Source: Paraniabella hibiscisoli
Lineage (GTDB): Bacteria; Bacteroidota; Bacteroidia; Chitinophagales; Chitinophagaceae
Direction of reading: 5' to 3'
Assembly: GCF_022512515.1 (NCBI RefSeq)
Contig: NZ_JAKWBK010000001.1
Location: 744,001 to 808,000, forward strand
DNA length: 64,000 nucleotides
Below, one piece after another: positions 1-8,195 of this stretch. The translations under genes and the position numbers were made by a program. Position 1 is the first letter of the stretch; the number at the start of each line of letters is the position of its first letter. Under the pieces are notes generated by a model. The model had not been told where the DNA came from. It saw only the letters and a list, made by a program, of their open reading frames with translations, and ran no database searches.

Positions 1-377
1 TAGCAAGCTGATGCGCCTACCCATACGGAATAATCTAAAGTAGGTTTAAGCCCTAAAGCCAACACCATACTTAAGCCAAAAATGGAGAGCAGGCTGCCGG
101 TTAAAATCGCTACCAGCCTTGTTTTGTATCCTATTAGTAGTAAAATGCCAAACGCTATTTCTAAAATAGTAGCTATTACGGCAGCTACAGCCACCAGTGA
201 GTGGGGCAAAAAGAATAGTAATTGCCCGGTATACGCTTCAAAATTAGCCCAGTTGCCCCAGGTAGACTGGCTGCCCCAGTAACCCAACCGGTCTGCTACG
301 GCAGAAAACAGGGTGGCGGAAATAGCTACTCTAAAGATGAACTGTGCCCGGTTGGTATAAGAAGTTTTTTGTTGCAT
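1..377 (-). CDS. DoxX-like membrane protein (C-terminus outside window)
   Basis: The gene runs off the left edge, so only about 125 N-terminal residues are visible. I take the ATG at 377 as start; a purine-rich GAAGGATC stretch lies just upstream. The visible protein has a basic N-terminus, then hydrophobic segments at roughly residues 8-20, 55-80 and 85-105, with a short polar turn (GYKTRL) between the last two. This arrangement fits DoxX/SURF4-like four-helix integral membrane proteins, whose biochemical role is usually undefined. The frame is clean over the visible part. It lies upstream-edge of truB on the same strand with about 70 bp between, so co-transcription is possible but not shown. 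Assignment to the DoxX family is by overall pattern, not by a diagnostic motif. Confidence 0.6.
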   Translation of the reverse strand, partial: MQQKTSYTNRAQFIFRVAISATLFSAVADRLGYWGSQSTWGNWANFEAYTGQLLFFLPHSLVAVAAVIATILEIAFGILLLIGYKTRLVAILTGSLLSIFGLSMVLALGLKPTLDYSVWVGASAC

Positions 378-448
378 ATTGATCCTTCAAAATTCAATAT
401 TACAAAGCTTCTAAAACTTAAACTGGTTTAAGAAATAAAAAAGTAATG

Positions 449-1160
449 CTAAGGTTGATCAGCCACTTTTGCTTTTCTTTCGCGCATTGCTTTTTCGAAT
501 GCTTCGATGGTTACTGCTTCTTCCGTAGTAAAAGATCCTATACGGGTACGGCGCAGGCTGCTTAAATAAGCGCCACAACCAAGGGCTGCGCCAAAATCAT
601 TGGCCAGGCTACGGATATAGGTGCCGGTGGTACATACTACCCTGAAGGATACGATGGGTAGTGCAGAAGCATCTACTTCAAATTCCTTAATGGTTATTTT
701 TCGCGGTTCCAGCTTTACATCCACTCCTTTTCTTGCCAGCTCGTATACCCGCTTGCCGTCTATTTTTATGGCTGAATGAATGGGTGGCACCTGGTCAATT
801 TCGCCCAGGAAACCGGAAGTAGCATTCTTTATGTCATCTATAGATAAATGATCGATGGGTTGAATGTTTACAGGTTCGCTTTCCAGGTCATAGGTAGGTG
901 TGGTAGCCCCCAGCGTAAAAGTACCGGTATACTCCTTCTCCTGCGCCATATATTCATTAATCCTTTTAGTAAACTTACCCGTGCACACAATCAGCAGACC
1001 GCTTGCTAATGGATCTAATGTTCCGGCATGGCCTACCTTTTTTATTTTGATCAGGTTACGTATTTTTCTTACTGCATCGAAAGAGGTCCAGTCGAGCGGT
1101 TTATCAATCAATAAAACTGCGCCCTCGGCAATCGATAGTTTGTAAATCTTCAGTAGTCAT
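449..1160 (-). CDS. truB: tRNA pseudouridine(55) synthase TruB (frameshift near N-terminus)
   Basis: TruB isomerises U55 to pseudouridine in the T-loop of tRNAs in the cytoplasm. The motif GHAGTLDPLASG carries the catalytic aspartate (about residue 49), and IDKPLDWTSFDAVRK is the usual N-terminal signature. Later blocks include QVPPIHSAIKIDGKRVYE and GTYIRSLANDFG, as in the family. The signature extends upstream as EGAVLL, but the ATG at 1160 is one frame off. One extra base near 1127 (an additional T in GATTGCC) restores a 236-residue protein of normal length. A shorter protein could start at the internal Met at 1111, but that would cut the conserved N-terminal block. I regard the gene as intact apart from the sequencing indel. 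Confidence 0.95.
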
Positions 1161-1182
1161 TATAATAAAAGCAGTGAGGGAA

Positions 1183-1850
1183 TTAATTGGTTGTGTCCTG
1201 GTTGGTTGCAGATAGTTCCCGCAAAATATTCTCCAGTCTGGCGTTGAGTGTATCGTAGGGTGTAAAACCTTCGGCTACCAAATAAAATTTAGTATCGTTT
1301 ACCTGTAGTAACAATTTAGGAAAGCCGGTAACCTGCAGTTGTGCGCATAGTGCAAACTCGTACCGGGCTTTTTCAGCATAGGCCGGGTCTTTCAGCTTTT
1401 CATAAAAAGCATCAGCAGGTATCGTGTACTTTTCCAATAAATGCCGGTAGGCTTCGCCATCGCTCAGGTCGCGCGCCCTTCTTCAAACATTGCTTTTTGA
1501 AAATCAGCCGCTATAGCCACCTGGTGTTCGGGTAAATATTCTTTAAAAATGCAGAGCGCTATCGCCGGAGTTAAAGATTCGGGAAACCAATCGCTGTCAT
1601 CCGGGTTTTGAATATGCCAGAGATAATCGGCACCAAACTCCACGCCCGCCAGTTCTTCTACCCTTTTATAGGCTTCGCCAATATATCCTGCCATTGCTTT
1701 TATTGGCCTGGCCGTTTCTTTGGGAATCATGCCGCCGCTCAACACTTCAAAGTGAAATTGGTTCTGATACTGAGCTGCTAACCGGGTGATCACTTTACTA
1801 AAACCATAACACCAGCCGCAATGCGCATCATAACAATAATAAATAGTCAT
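1183..1850 (-). CDS. DsbA-family thioredoxin-fold oxidoreductase (frameshift)
   Basis: A thioredoxin-fold protein of the DsbA/FrnE type. The active-site CxxC is CGWC at residues 11-14, directly after the first beta strand, and the helical insertion typical of DsbA follows. No signal peptide is visible, so this is probably a cytoplasmic thiol oxidoreductase or isomerase-like protein. The frame breaks near 1477 in an alternating GC run (GCGCGC); removing two bases gives a continuous 221-residue protein in which FEEGRDLSDGEAY bridges the two halves. A TAnnTTTG promoter box lies just upstream of the start at 1850. The gene sits 20 bp downstream of truB's start on the same strand. The substrate cannot be inferred. 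Confidence 0.8.
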
Positions 1851-1854
1851 TCGG

Positions 1855-1862
1855 CAAAAATA
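1855..1862 (-). promoter_or_regulatory. Bacteroidota -7 promoter box for the DsbA-like gene
   Basis: TATTTTTG on the minus strand fits the phylum's TAnnTTTG -7 consensus. It begins 5 bp upstream of the start codon at 1850, so any transcript from it would have almost no leader. A TTG lies 23 bp further upstream, slightly wider than the usual -33 spacing. The assignment rests on the consensus alone. Confidence 0.4.
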
Positions 1863-1913
1863 AACCTTGTTGATTAATGAGGTGGCAATGTTATTGAGCA
1901 GATGAAAAGTTTT

Positions 1914-1982
1914 GCCACGAATACACGAATATTTTTCTCCTCATTTGTGCCTGCCCGTCCGGATCAGGCGGGCATTCGTGGC
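1914..1982. repeat. Intergenic inverted repeat
   Basis: GCCACGAAT at 1914-1922 is matched by its exact reverse complement ATTCGTGGC at 1974-1982. An inner TGCCCG/CGGGCA pair (1952-1957, 1969-1974) can stack inside. Palindromic elements of this look recur between genes in Bacteroidota chromosomes. It lies between the DsbA-like gene's start and the TlpA-like gene's stop and may also help end transcription, although no clear T tract follows. Confidence 0.6.
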
Positions 1983-2011
1983 ATTCTATAAATCGATTTG
2001 TAAAACGGAGG

Positions 2012-2527
2012 CTACTTAGTCAGCTTCGCATCAATCAGCTCCACCAGCTTTTTAAATTCGGCAGGTTCATAACCAATAGATTGGTAAATAATGGTCCCTT
2101 TTTCATCGATCAATATATTACGCGGAATAGACTGCGTAGCGAATTTGCTGAAAACGCCCCTGTCCACATCGGGCAGAATAGGGAAAGTATATTTAAATTT
2201 TTCTTTAAAAGGCACCAGTACATCCCAGTTTTCTTCGCGCCCGAAAACAAACAATGCAAATTTTTCGTTTTTGCTGTGCTTCTCCCATACCTGCTTTTGC
2301 ATTTCCGGCAGTTCCTTGCGACAGGGTGGGCACCAGGTAGCAAACAAATTGATCAGCACCAGCTTGCCTTTATAATCGGCAATGCTTTTTTTCCCCTTTT
2401 CTACTTCAAAATTAAATGCCGGTACTTTATCCCCGGTTTTTGTTACCGAGCCGTCGGCATCAGCCTGAGCAAAAGCGGCTAAACCGCCCAACAACATCAT
2501 TGCTACTATAGTTACCCATCTTTGCAT
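2012..2527 (-). CDS. TlpA-like secreted thioredoxin-fold protein
   Basis: A complete 171-residue protein. Residues 1-20 form a signal peptide (positive charge, hydrophobic core, cleavage around AFAQA), so it should act outside the cytoplasm. The thioredoxin fold follows, with the active site WCPPC (Cys 66 and Cys 69) after the strand KLVLINLFAT, and the cis-proline loop at QSIPRN. This is the layout of TlpA/ResA thiol-disulfide oxidoreductases, which reduce cysteines in periplasmic substrates such as apocytochromes. No cytochrome maturation gene is adjacent, so the partner is unknown. A second TlpA-like gene occurs at 32354-32971. The reading frame is clean. Confidence 0.85.
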   Translation of the reverse strand: MQRWVTIVAMMLLGGLAAFAQADADGSVTKTGDKVPAFNFEVEKGKKSIADYKGKLVLINLFATWCPPCRKELPEMQKQVWEKHSKNEKFALFVFGREENWDVLVPFKEKFKYTFPILPDVDRGVFSKFATQSIPRNILIDEKGTIIYQSIGYEPAEFKKLVELIDAKLTK

Positions 2528-2600
2528 ATATACTATTTTTTACCAGGGGAAGATATTATCATTTAAGTGCTTTTATTAACAGCCGTGATCGTCATTTTGT

Positions 2601-3378
2601 TTACAGATCAGAATAGGGGCGGGCTTTCAAAAAGTTGATCTCGATACGCGACACATTATCCTGGTACGCAGGGTCTACTTTAAGCTGGTTCCATGCCGGG
2701 TCATTACTAAAGCTTTTCCAGTTACGGTCTCTCGCAGCCATATCTGCATGCGTGGTCATATACATCAGGTTCGGCATGCTGGCCCCGGCAATCACTTCTC
2801 CATAAAATACTGCGTTAAATCCCAGTCTTTTAAATATACCTACTTCCCCACCTTTATTAAACATTTCTACTTTATTATGAAAGAGCTTTTCGGTACCACT
2901 TTCATAGCTCCGCAGCTCGTACACCCTGTCGGTTTTTGTATTCGTAAGGCCCGGTTTCACCAATACCGGCGCATCAGCAAAAGCCTTCATCAAAACTGTT
3001 TCCATGCGGTCGTACACCTGCTTTATTGGGCGCATTCATATATGCCGCAGCAGCACGCTGGTAGGCGGCATCCTTAGTCAACCGGTCGTTAATGCTGAGC
3101 CATTGGTCCGCCCCGCGAAACGGTATCAATACATACATTTTCTTTTGCTTCGCAGTATCGTTAGCCAGGTTACTGAACGCCCCTACCCGGTTAAATCCCA
3201 GCCGGTGCAGGGTGGGTAATAGTGCATTTTGAAGATAGTCGTTCAATGCTGCTTCCTGTGTAGCCGAATGGTATTGGTAAATAGTGAGCTGGTAATACTC
3301 ACGCAGATTTTTCTGCGCATCAGCTTTTGTAACCAGAAAAATAAGACAAAGCAGTAGGGTATGTTTTAAGCGGGTCAT
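2601..3378 (-). CDS. NIPSNAP-family secreted protein (frameshift)
   Basis: Two frames join into about 258 residues once one extra base near 3032 is removed (NKA runs on into VYDRMETVL). The N-terminus, with a hydrophobic core ending at VTKADAQ, is a signal peptide. Two ferredoxin-like NIPSNAP modules follow. The first begins with YYQLTIYQYHSATQE; the second has the typical opening VYELRSYES and the segment EVGIFKRLGFN, ending with SRIEINFLKARPYSDL. NIPSNAP proteins are widespread in Bacteroidota and plant-associated bacteria, but their substrate is unknown. The gene is in the same direction as the TlpA-like gene, 73 bp upstream of its start. Confidence 0.8.
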
Positions 3379-3497
3379 ATCAAAAAAATAATTTTTAGTT
3401 GGGCGCTGTTAAATGGCATGCCGCTGTAAATATAATCGATCGCTGGTATAAAATACCCGCGCATACAGGTGTGCCGGTGAATACATAATTTTGCCGC

Positions 3498-4873
3498 ATG
3501 AATATGCTTTCGGGTTTGGGTGATACTATTGTGGCGCTGGCAACGGCTCCCGGTGTAAGTGCAATAGGCGTTATCAGGCTGAGTGGTGCAGACGCCATTC
3601 ATATTGCTGATAAAATTTTCAGGGGTAAAAACCTGTTAAAGCAGGCTTCCCATACCATTCATTTCGGTCATATTGTTTCTGGGGATGAAGTCATTGATGA
3701 AGTGGTGGCTTCTTTATACCTGGGTAAGAAAAGTTATACGGGTGAGAATACGGTAGAGATCAGCGGGCATGGATCGCCTTATATACTGGGCAGGATCATC
3801 GAAGCCGCAGTAGCTGCCGGCGCGCGGCTGGCCAGACCGGGTGAGTATACCCAACGTGCTTTTTAAATGGCAAGCTAGACCTGGCACAGGCCGAAGCGGT
3901 GGCTGACCTGATTGCAGCTAACAGTAAGGCAGCCCAGCAAACGGCCCTCAACCAGTTAAGGGGCGGCTTTTCGAGCGACTTGAAAATACTGCGCGATGAG
4001 CTGATCAATTTTGCGGCGTTGATAGAATTGGAGCTGGACTTTAGTGATGAGGATGTAGAGTTTGCAGACAGGGAAAAATTCAGGACCCTGATCCATAACC
4101 TGAAATCGAGGGTTACTCACCTGCTCGATTCCTTTAAATTGGGCAATGCCATTAAAAACGGTATCAGCGTAGCTATTATAGGTAAGCCCAATGCTGGAAA
4201 GTCAACTTTATTAAATGCCCTGCTGAATGAAGAGCGGGCCATTGTAAGTGATATTGCAGGCACTACCCGGGATACCATCGAGGAAACATTGAACATACAG
4301 GGTGTATTGTTTCGTTTGATAGATACCGCCGGTATTCGCGAGCATAGCACGGATCATATAGAAAATCTGGGTATTGAGCGTAGCAAACAAAATGCGCAAA
4401 AGGCGGATATCATTTTGCATCTGCTGGATTTGACGGACCCGGCCGAAGAACATTCTTTTGATTGGCTGCAGGCATTTGAATCGAAAACGATTAAGGTTTA
4501 TAACAAGTTCAGGCCCTGGTATGCTGCGATGGAAGCGCAGGGTCTATTAGTGGACCCTGTATTTCCAACGATAGATGCCAAGGATGGTTTTGGTATTGAT
4601 GCTTTAAAAAAGTTGGTATATGAAAAAGCGATTGGCGAAGAAATCAATACCGAAAGCACTATTGTTACCAATGCCCGCCACCACGAAGCCCTACAAAAAA
4701 TTATTGAAAGCATTGATGCGATTGAAGCCGGTATGCAAAATAATCTCAGTGGCGATCTGCTCACCATCGATATCCGCAGGGCTCTGCATTACCTGGGAGA
4801 AATTACCGGGCAGGTAGAGGTTGACCGGGATATACTGGGAACGATCTTTGGCAAGTTTTGCATAGGCAAATAG
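3498..4873 (+). CDS. mnmE: tRNA modification GTPase MnmE (frameshift)
   Basis: MnmE with MnmG makes the 5-carboxymethylaminomethyl (or related) group on U34 of tRNAs. The N-terminal folate-binding domain contains TIVALATAPGVSAIGVIRLSG and YTGENTVEISGHG. The G domain has G1 GKPNAGKS (about residues 229-236), IAGTTRDTIEE as G2, and DTAG as G3. The C-terminus ends in the diagnostic CIGK, so the gene is complete (458 residues). The frame breaks near 3862, where TTTTT should be TTTTTT; with six T, RAF continues into LNGKLDLAQAEAVADLI. The G4 motif reads NKFR rather than the usual NKxD, which is odd. The gene diverges from the NIPSNAP gene across a 119 bp gap. Confidence 0.95.
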
Positions 4874-4927
4874 CCTCCTTCGGCGTGAGCGTTTGGCAAC
4901 ATCTATGATAAACAAATTTTAATGCTA

Positions 4928-5440
4928 ATGAAACAAATACTTCCGATTTTGATAATTTTCATGAGTTGCACAAGCAATCATCGACAGACAGAGAAAATAG
5001 ATCAAAGCCCAGAGGTTGTAAATAGACCTCTTGAAAATGTGGTCATATTCTATGATCATACAACTTCAGTTGACCTGCAAAAAGACTTATATACGGTGCA
5101 TTTTATGGATAGCAGCAAGGTTGATTATAAGCTGAACTTTAATGCTGCTGAAAAGAATATAATAATGCAAAGTTTTGAAGACTTAAAGCTTAATCGCCTG
5201 AGAGATTCTATCTTTTTCGAAGATCAATGCGTTATCGTTCCTAAAATGTACACAACGATCAGGTTTGTTTATAAAAATGATTATACGTCCATCACGCTTG
5301 ATGAAAATTGCAAACTTCCTGCCGGCAAGCATGAAGGCGAAGCAAGAAAGATTCAAAAATTCTTAGGGCTTTTTGACAGTATTATTACTACGAAATCGCA
5401 ACTGAAAAATGCGGTACGCTCAGATTTTAGATATATGTAA
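4928..5440 (+). CDS. Hypothetical lipoprotein
   Basis: I do not recognise the family. The protein starts MKQILPILIIFMSCTSN, a short lipoprotein signal with Cys about 13 residues in, so it should be lipid-anchored. The mature part of about 155 residues has alternating charged and hydrophobic segments with no membrane helix. A C-terminal alpha-rich stretch (GEARKIQKFLGLFDSII) ends the domain. A second ATG lies two codons upstream at 4922; I prefer 4928 because it puts the basic residue next to the hydrophobic core. It follows mnmE by about 50 bp on the same strand and could be read from the same transcript. Confidence 0.6.
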   Translation: MKQILPILIIFMSCTSNHRQTEKIDQSPEVVNRPLENVVIFYDHTTSVDLQKDLYTVHFMDSSKVDYKLNFNAAEKNIIMQSFEDLKLNRLRDSIFFEDQCVIVPKMYTTIRFVYKNDYTSITLDENCKLPAGKHEGEARKIQKFLGLFDSIITTKSQLKNAVRSDFRYM

Positions 5441-5507
5441 CCTGATTTCGGCATAAGCCCGGTTACTTTACTCTTTGCATCAGTATTAGGCAGTCATCAC
5501 TGTACTA

Positions 5508-6029
5508 CTATCCATTATTCTTTACAATCATTGTTACCATCTGTAGTAGCTGCGTTATGTAGGTCGTAAATGTATAGATCGCTACAGGGCTTATTTCATC
5601 CGCTGCTGATTGTTGAGATATTGCAGCCATCGTAAATACATGCAGCCACTTTTTCCATTTCCTAAGTGAGGCCTTACTGAAGAATGTTTTTAAATATTGT
5701 AAGGCATCCGCATACTCCACTGACTCTGTTGCTGCCTGTTGTTGCGTCAATAGGCTGCGGTATAGTTGCCGGTTTTTATGAAGCAGGCAAGCGGCTTCTA
5801 TTAACAGTTCTAATTGCCCGGCATAATGCAGGGCATTGCCGGGGCTGCCCCTGTGCCAGCCATACTTTTGTTTGAGTGCTGCCCTGCAGAATGCGTCAAA
5901 GGCTTTGGTATGTTCTGCAGGTGTGGCGTAGTTGAAGAATTCTTGTAATATTCCTATTGGCGATGCTTTTAGTGGATTGCCTTTGCAGGTTGCGGCAATG
6001 CGGTTTAGGTTAATAAAGTGTTTTTTCAT
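5508..6029 (-). CDS. Hypothetical helical protein
   Basis: The family is not recognised. The 173-residue protein from the ATG at 6029 (MKKHFINLNRIAATCK) has no signal peptide or membrane helix and looks mostly helical, with a basic middle (KQKYGWHRGSPGNALHYAG) and a hydrophobic C-terminus. The frame is open for 26 codons upstream of 6029, but that part overlaps a dispersed repeat (6067-6104) and is probably untranslated. It lies in a run of orphan minus-strand genes (5.5-7.4 kb) that includes an RNase-like protein. That neighbourhood is suggestive of a mobile or conflict-related function, but nothing in this protein shows it. Confidence 0.45.
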   Translation of the reverse strand: MKKHFINLNRIAATCKGNPLKASPIGILQEFFNYATPAEHTKAFDAFCRAALKQKYGWHRGSPGNALHYAGQLELLIEAACLLHKNRQLYRSLLTQQQAATESVEYADALQYLKTFFSKASLRKWKKWLHVFTMAAISQQSAADEISPVAIYTFTTYITQLLQMVTMIVKNNG

Positions 6030-6066
6030 GGTGGTTGATTTTATTGTTTGATGCTTCATTAGTATC

Positions 6067-6104
6067 GTCATCCCGAGCGCAGCGTAGTGTAGTCGAGGGA
6101 TCTC
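6067..6104. repeat. Dispersed imperfect palindrome (copy 1 of 3)
   Basis: The stretch reads CGTCATCCCGAGCGCAGCG and ends AGTCGAGGGATCTC; the two ends are partly complementary (CCCGA against TCGAGGG). Related elements lie at 15143-15183 and 28415-28473. All three are intergenic or pre-start. Sequences of this kind are scattered through many Bacteroidota genomes and likely form REP-like hairpins. Confidence 0.5.
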
Positions 6105-6753
6105 CACCTTTTCCTAGTAAATAATCACTACGATGAAAGTGTCTCTATAATTAGCGTCAATGTTGCCCTATCCGAATGGAATTCATCCAGACCGACTTTT
6201 CCATATTAATAGGTTGTAGCATTGCAATACCCCATCAGCCTTTCATGATCAAATTTTCTTTGTCCTTTTTTGCTTGTCCAAAAAGAACGAAAAAAGACCC
6301 CGGCGGCACTTACGGGCCTGCCGCCGGGATGGGTGCTACTATCAACAGTGAACATAGTGGTGTGTCCGCCCCGTTGTACCTACCGTGCTATGGGCGGACG
6401 CTGATCTTATGAATAGTTACTTACGCACGTCTTGGCATTGTTGGTGGAAAGGATGAATAGCGCATAGGCCGGTATCTATCTCCATCAACTACCAATGCCC
6501 TTTACATAACAGATGCAGGACCGGTCTTGAAAAAATGGCGTTAAGAAAACAATTGCGTAAGCCGTTAAAAAGCCGCCACTGTCCGAGCCCGTGGGGACTT
6601 TTTAACTGCTTTACACTAAGTAAGCGTCCCGAACGTTCGGGACAGGCATTTTAGCGAAACGAAGGTCATTTTTAGCGAAGGCATCACAGCCTTGTCCCGA
6701 AAGCATTCGGGATGGCTCAACCTTTTTATCCCCGCCTGACCTCCAATGATATT
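6105..6753. other. Gene-free stretch with several inverted repeats
   Basis: I see no convincing gene here. It holds several palindromic pieces. GTTAAAAAG and CTTTTTAAC flank a GC-rich centre at about 6564-6610. TCCCGAACGTTCGGGA near 6627-6642 is a perfect 16-base palindrome, and CCCGAA and TTCGGG pair around 6696-6711. A block near 6290-6330 (CCCCGGCGG against CCGCCGGG) can also fold. Short open frames across it have no protein-like composition. Confidence 0.5.
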
Positions 6754-6939
6754 TTATTTTGTAGTCGGGCAGGAAGAAAAAGGTTGAAAAAGCAAATAAT
6801 AGTAGCTGTCAGCTTCACTTAAAACCTTCATTCCATCCAAAGTACTGAAGGCCTTCTTCGAACCTTCGGATACCGCAACGGGATGCGCATTCCTACAAGC
6901 ATCTGCGATCCTAAACATACTGCTTGCAAGCAGCAGCAT
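6754..6939 (-). CDS. Small orphan reading frame coupled to the RNase-like gene
   Basis: A 61-codon frame starting at the ATG at 6939. Its start overlaps the stop of the preceding gene as TGATG, the arrangement used for translational coupling. The product has a hydrophobic N-terminus (MLLLASSMFRIADACR) and a polar tail rich in Ser and Tyr, and I do not recognise it. The overlap is the main support; composition alone would not persuade me. If the upstream gene is a toxin-like nuclease, a small partner would be plausible, but an immunity role is only a guess. Confidence 0.3.
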   Translation of the reverse strand: MLLLASSMFRIADACRNAHPVAVSEGSKKAFSTLDGMKVLSEADSYYYLLFQPFSSCPTTK

Positions 6940-7427
6940 CAAGGCGAGCCTGAACTGTCATGCATAGTATTCCCAATAATCCCCGGAAACGCTGTAACAA
7001 TCCGCCCAGCGGCGTCAGCGATTATGGTAACAACCTGCGTAGCACTCCCACAAACATCATAACCCACAATACTACCCGCCTCCCAAACCCTTTGGTAATT
7101 GCAGCTTTGCGGCACCGGCTGTGCGGTGGCGGCAAAAGCCTCTTTGATGATGGCAACAATGCGCTCCACGCCAATGGTAAACTTACCCGCGCCGGGGTGG
7201 CGGGCCATGGGCGCATAATGCCGCTCCAGTATATGCGCCAGAGTGGAGGCGCTTAAGTACCAGTTATTACGCAATAGCTTTTTATGCTGTTTGAGTGGCA
7301 GCTGGTAAAAAATATCTTTATGCAATTGCTGTAGCCATTGCTCGGTATCGGCAATGAGAAATAAAATACGCAGCCATTGGGCCTCGTTAAACGGGTGGTG
7401 TGGCGTAGGTGTAGTAACGGCGTTCAT
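6939..7427 (-). CDS. Possible BECR-fold RNase-like domain protein
   Basis: Starts at the ATG at 7427 and gives about 162 residues. The second half matches the general pattern of small Barnase/EndoU/Colicin/RelE-fold nucleases found at the ends of polymorphic toxins. It has a helix with the histidines LAHILERHY, a glycine-lysine-phenylalanine turn GKFTIGVERI, then beta strands VGYDVCGSATQVVTII and the closing motif GRIVTAFPG. Here the domain stands alone with no secretion leader, behind an N-terminal helical region rich in Trp, Gln and Leu. I infer a nucleolytic or conflict role from motif layout only. A strongly structured leader (7492-7581) precedes it, and a small frame overlaps its stop. 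Confidence 0.5.
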   Translation of the reverse strand: MNAVTTPTPHHPFNEAQWLRILFLIADTEQWLQQLHKDIFYQLPLKQHKKLLRNNWYLSASTLAHILERHYAPMARHPGAGKFTIGVERIVAIIKEAFAATAQPVPQSCNYQRVWEAGSIVGYDVCGSATQVVTIIADAAGRIVTAFPGIIGNTMHDSSGSP

Positions 7428-7491
7428 AACAGGTGGTTTTAAAAGCACCCGCACAAAAAAGGCGTGGCGCTCAACTTACCGTAACTGAGGC

Positions 7492-7581
7492 CCTCGGAAG
7501 GCCCTGGAACAGATAAGAGAGCTCACGCCTAGGCCGTGAGCTATTCTACTTATCATCTTGTTCCATTTGAAATTTCCGAGG
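7492..7581 (-). promoter_or_regulatory. Nested multi-stem hairpin in the leader of the RNase-like gene
   Basis: Four consecutive exact inverted pairs nest around one centre. They are CCTCGGAA/TTCCGAGG (7492-7499, 7574-7581), GGAACA/TGTTCC (7506-7511, 7559-7564), GATAAG/CTTATC (7512-7517, 7549-7554) and GCTCACG/CGTGAGC (7521-7527, 7535-7541). Together they make a rod about 90 nt long with small internal loops. The 3' edge on the minus strand is about 65 bp upstream of the ATG at 7427. It could be a regulatory leader RNA or an operator-like DNA element. The symmetry prevents assigning the strand from sequence alone. Confidence 0.6.
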
Positions 7582-7674
7582 TTTCAGCTACAAGACTCAA
7601 AGCGAATGCTTCAAATATTTTTATGAAGTGATCGCAAATATAAATTCTACAACTAAAGTACAACTATTTTTTAA

Positions 7675-7968
7675 ATGTGTGCTATAACTCACTTTATTTT
7701 TTCTATTTTCTTTGACCTTGCTGGTGTGACCAAATTTGAAAAAAGATATAATTCAGAAATTAAAGCGTTGGGCGAAAGGATCAAGGCTATACGCATTCAA
7801 AAGAAGTTAACGCAACTGGACCTTGAAGTATCTTCTGGCATTAATCGCACCGAAATAAGCCGAATAGAAACCGGCCAAAAAAATGTTGAGTTTATAACAT
7901 TGGTAAAGCTTGCTTTAGCGTTGGATGTAGAGTTAGTAGATTTCTTTGGCGAAATGGAAGGCTTATAA
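7675..7968 (+). CDS. XRE-family helix-turn-helix regulator
   Basis: A short DNA-binding protein of the Cro/CI type. The helix-turn-helix spans LGERIKAIRIQKKLTQLDLEVSSGINRTEISRIETGQ in outline: LTQLDLE is the first helix and NRTEISRIE the recognition helix, followed by the stabilising helices around TLVKLALALDVELVDFF. The first ATG is at 7675 (97 residues), but the first 17 residues are hydrophobic and unlike the family. The GTG at 7726 giving MTKFEKRYNSEIK is a plausible alternative start. It faces away from the RNase-like gene, sits at the left edge of the defence-like island and may control it. A decayed XRE relative follows directly (7976-8085). Confidence 0.8.
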   Translation: MCAITHFIFSIFFDLAGVTKFEKRYNSEIKALGERIKAIRIQKKLTQLDLEVSSGINRTEISRIETGQKNVEFITLVKLALALDVELVDFFGEMEGL

Positions 7969-7975
7969 ATTATAG

Positions 7976-8085
7976 CTACATCGGCAAGATCGAAAAACGA
8001 AAAGCTAACATTGTTAGAGTTGGCAAAGGGCCTGAAAATACACCCTAAAAAATTGTTGGATTTTGATTTTGAGGAGGGGGAGTGA
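7976..8085 (+). pseudogene. Remnant of a second XRE-family regulator
   Basis: Just after the intact regulator, one frame reads YIGKIEKRKAN and a shifted frame reads LLELAKGLKIHPKKLLDFDF before a TGA at 8085. These are the recognition-helix end and the C-terminal segment common in Bacteroidota XRE proteins. The part between them is missing or shifted, and there is no N-terminal half. It is too incomplete to be explained by one base error and looks like a true remnant. Confidence 0.6.
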
Positions 8086-8195
8086 GGATTTGATCAAGTT
8101 ATCTAAATAATACAAGCTGAATAAAAGTATCAGAGGCGACTAGCGAGAAGCCAACTTTAATGTAGATTAAAAATAATTGCAGCCACTAGACAAGA

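Noticed and set aside
3498-4873. True pseudogenisation or programmed frameshifting of mnmE
   Set aside because: The same kind of single-base loss occurs in about forty unrelated genes, all motifs continue after the break, and there is no slippery-site context common to them.
6176-6412. Plus-strand frame of 78 codons
   Set aside because: It covers inverted-repeat DNA and has a low-complexity product; unlikely to be a gene.
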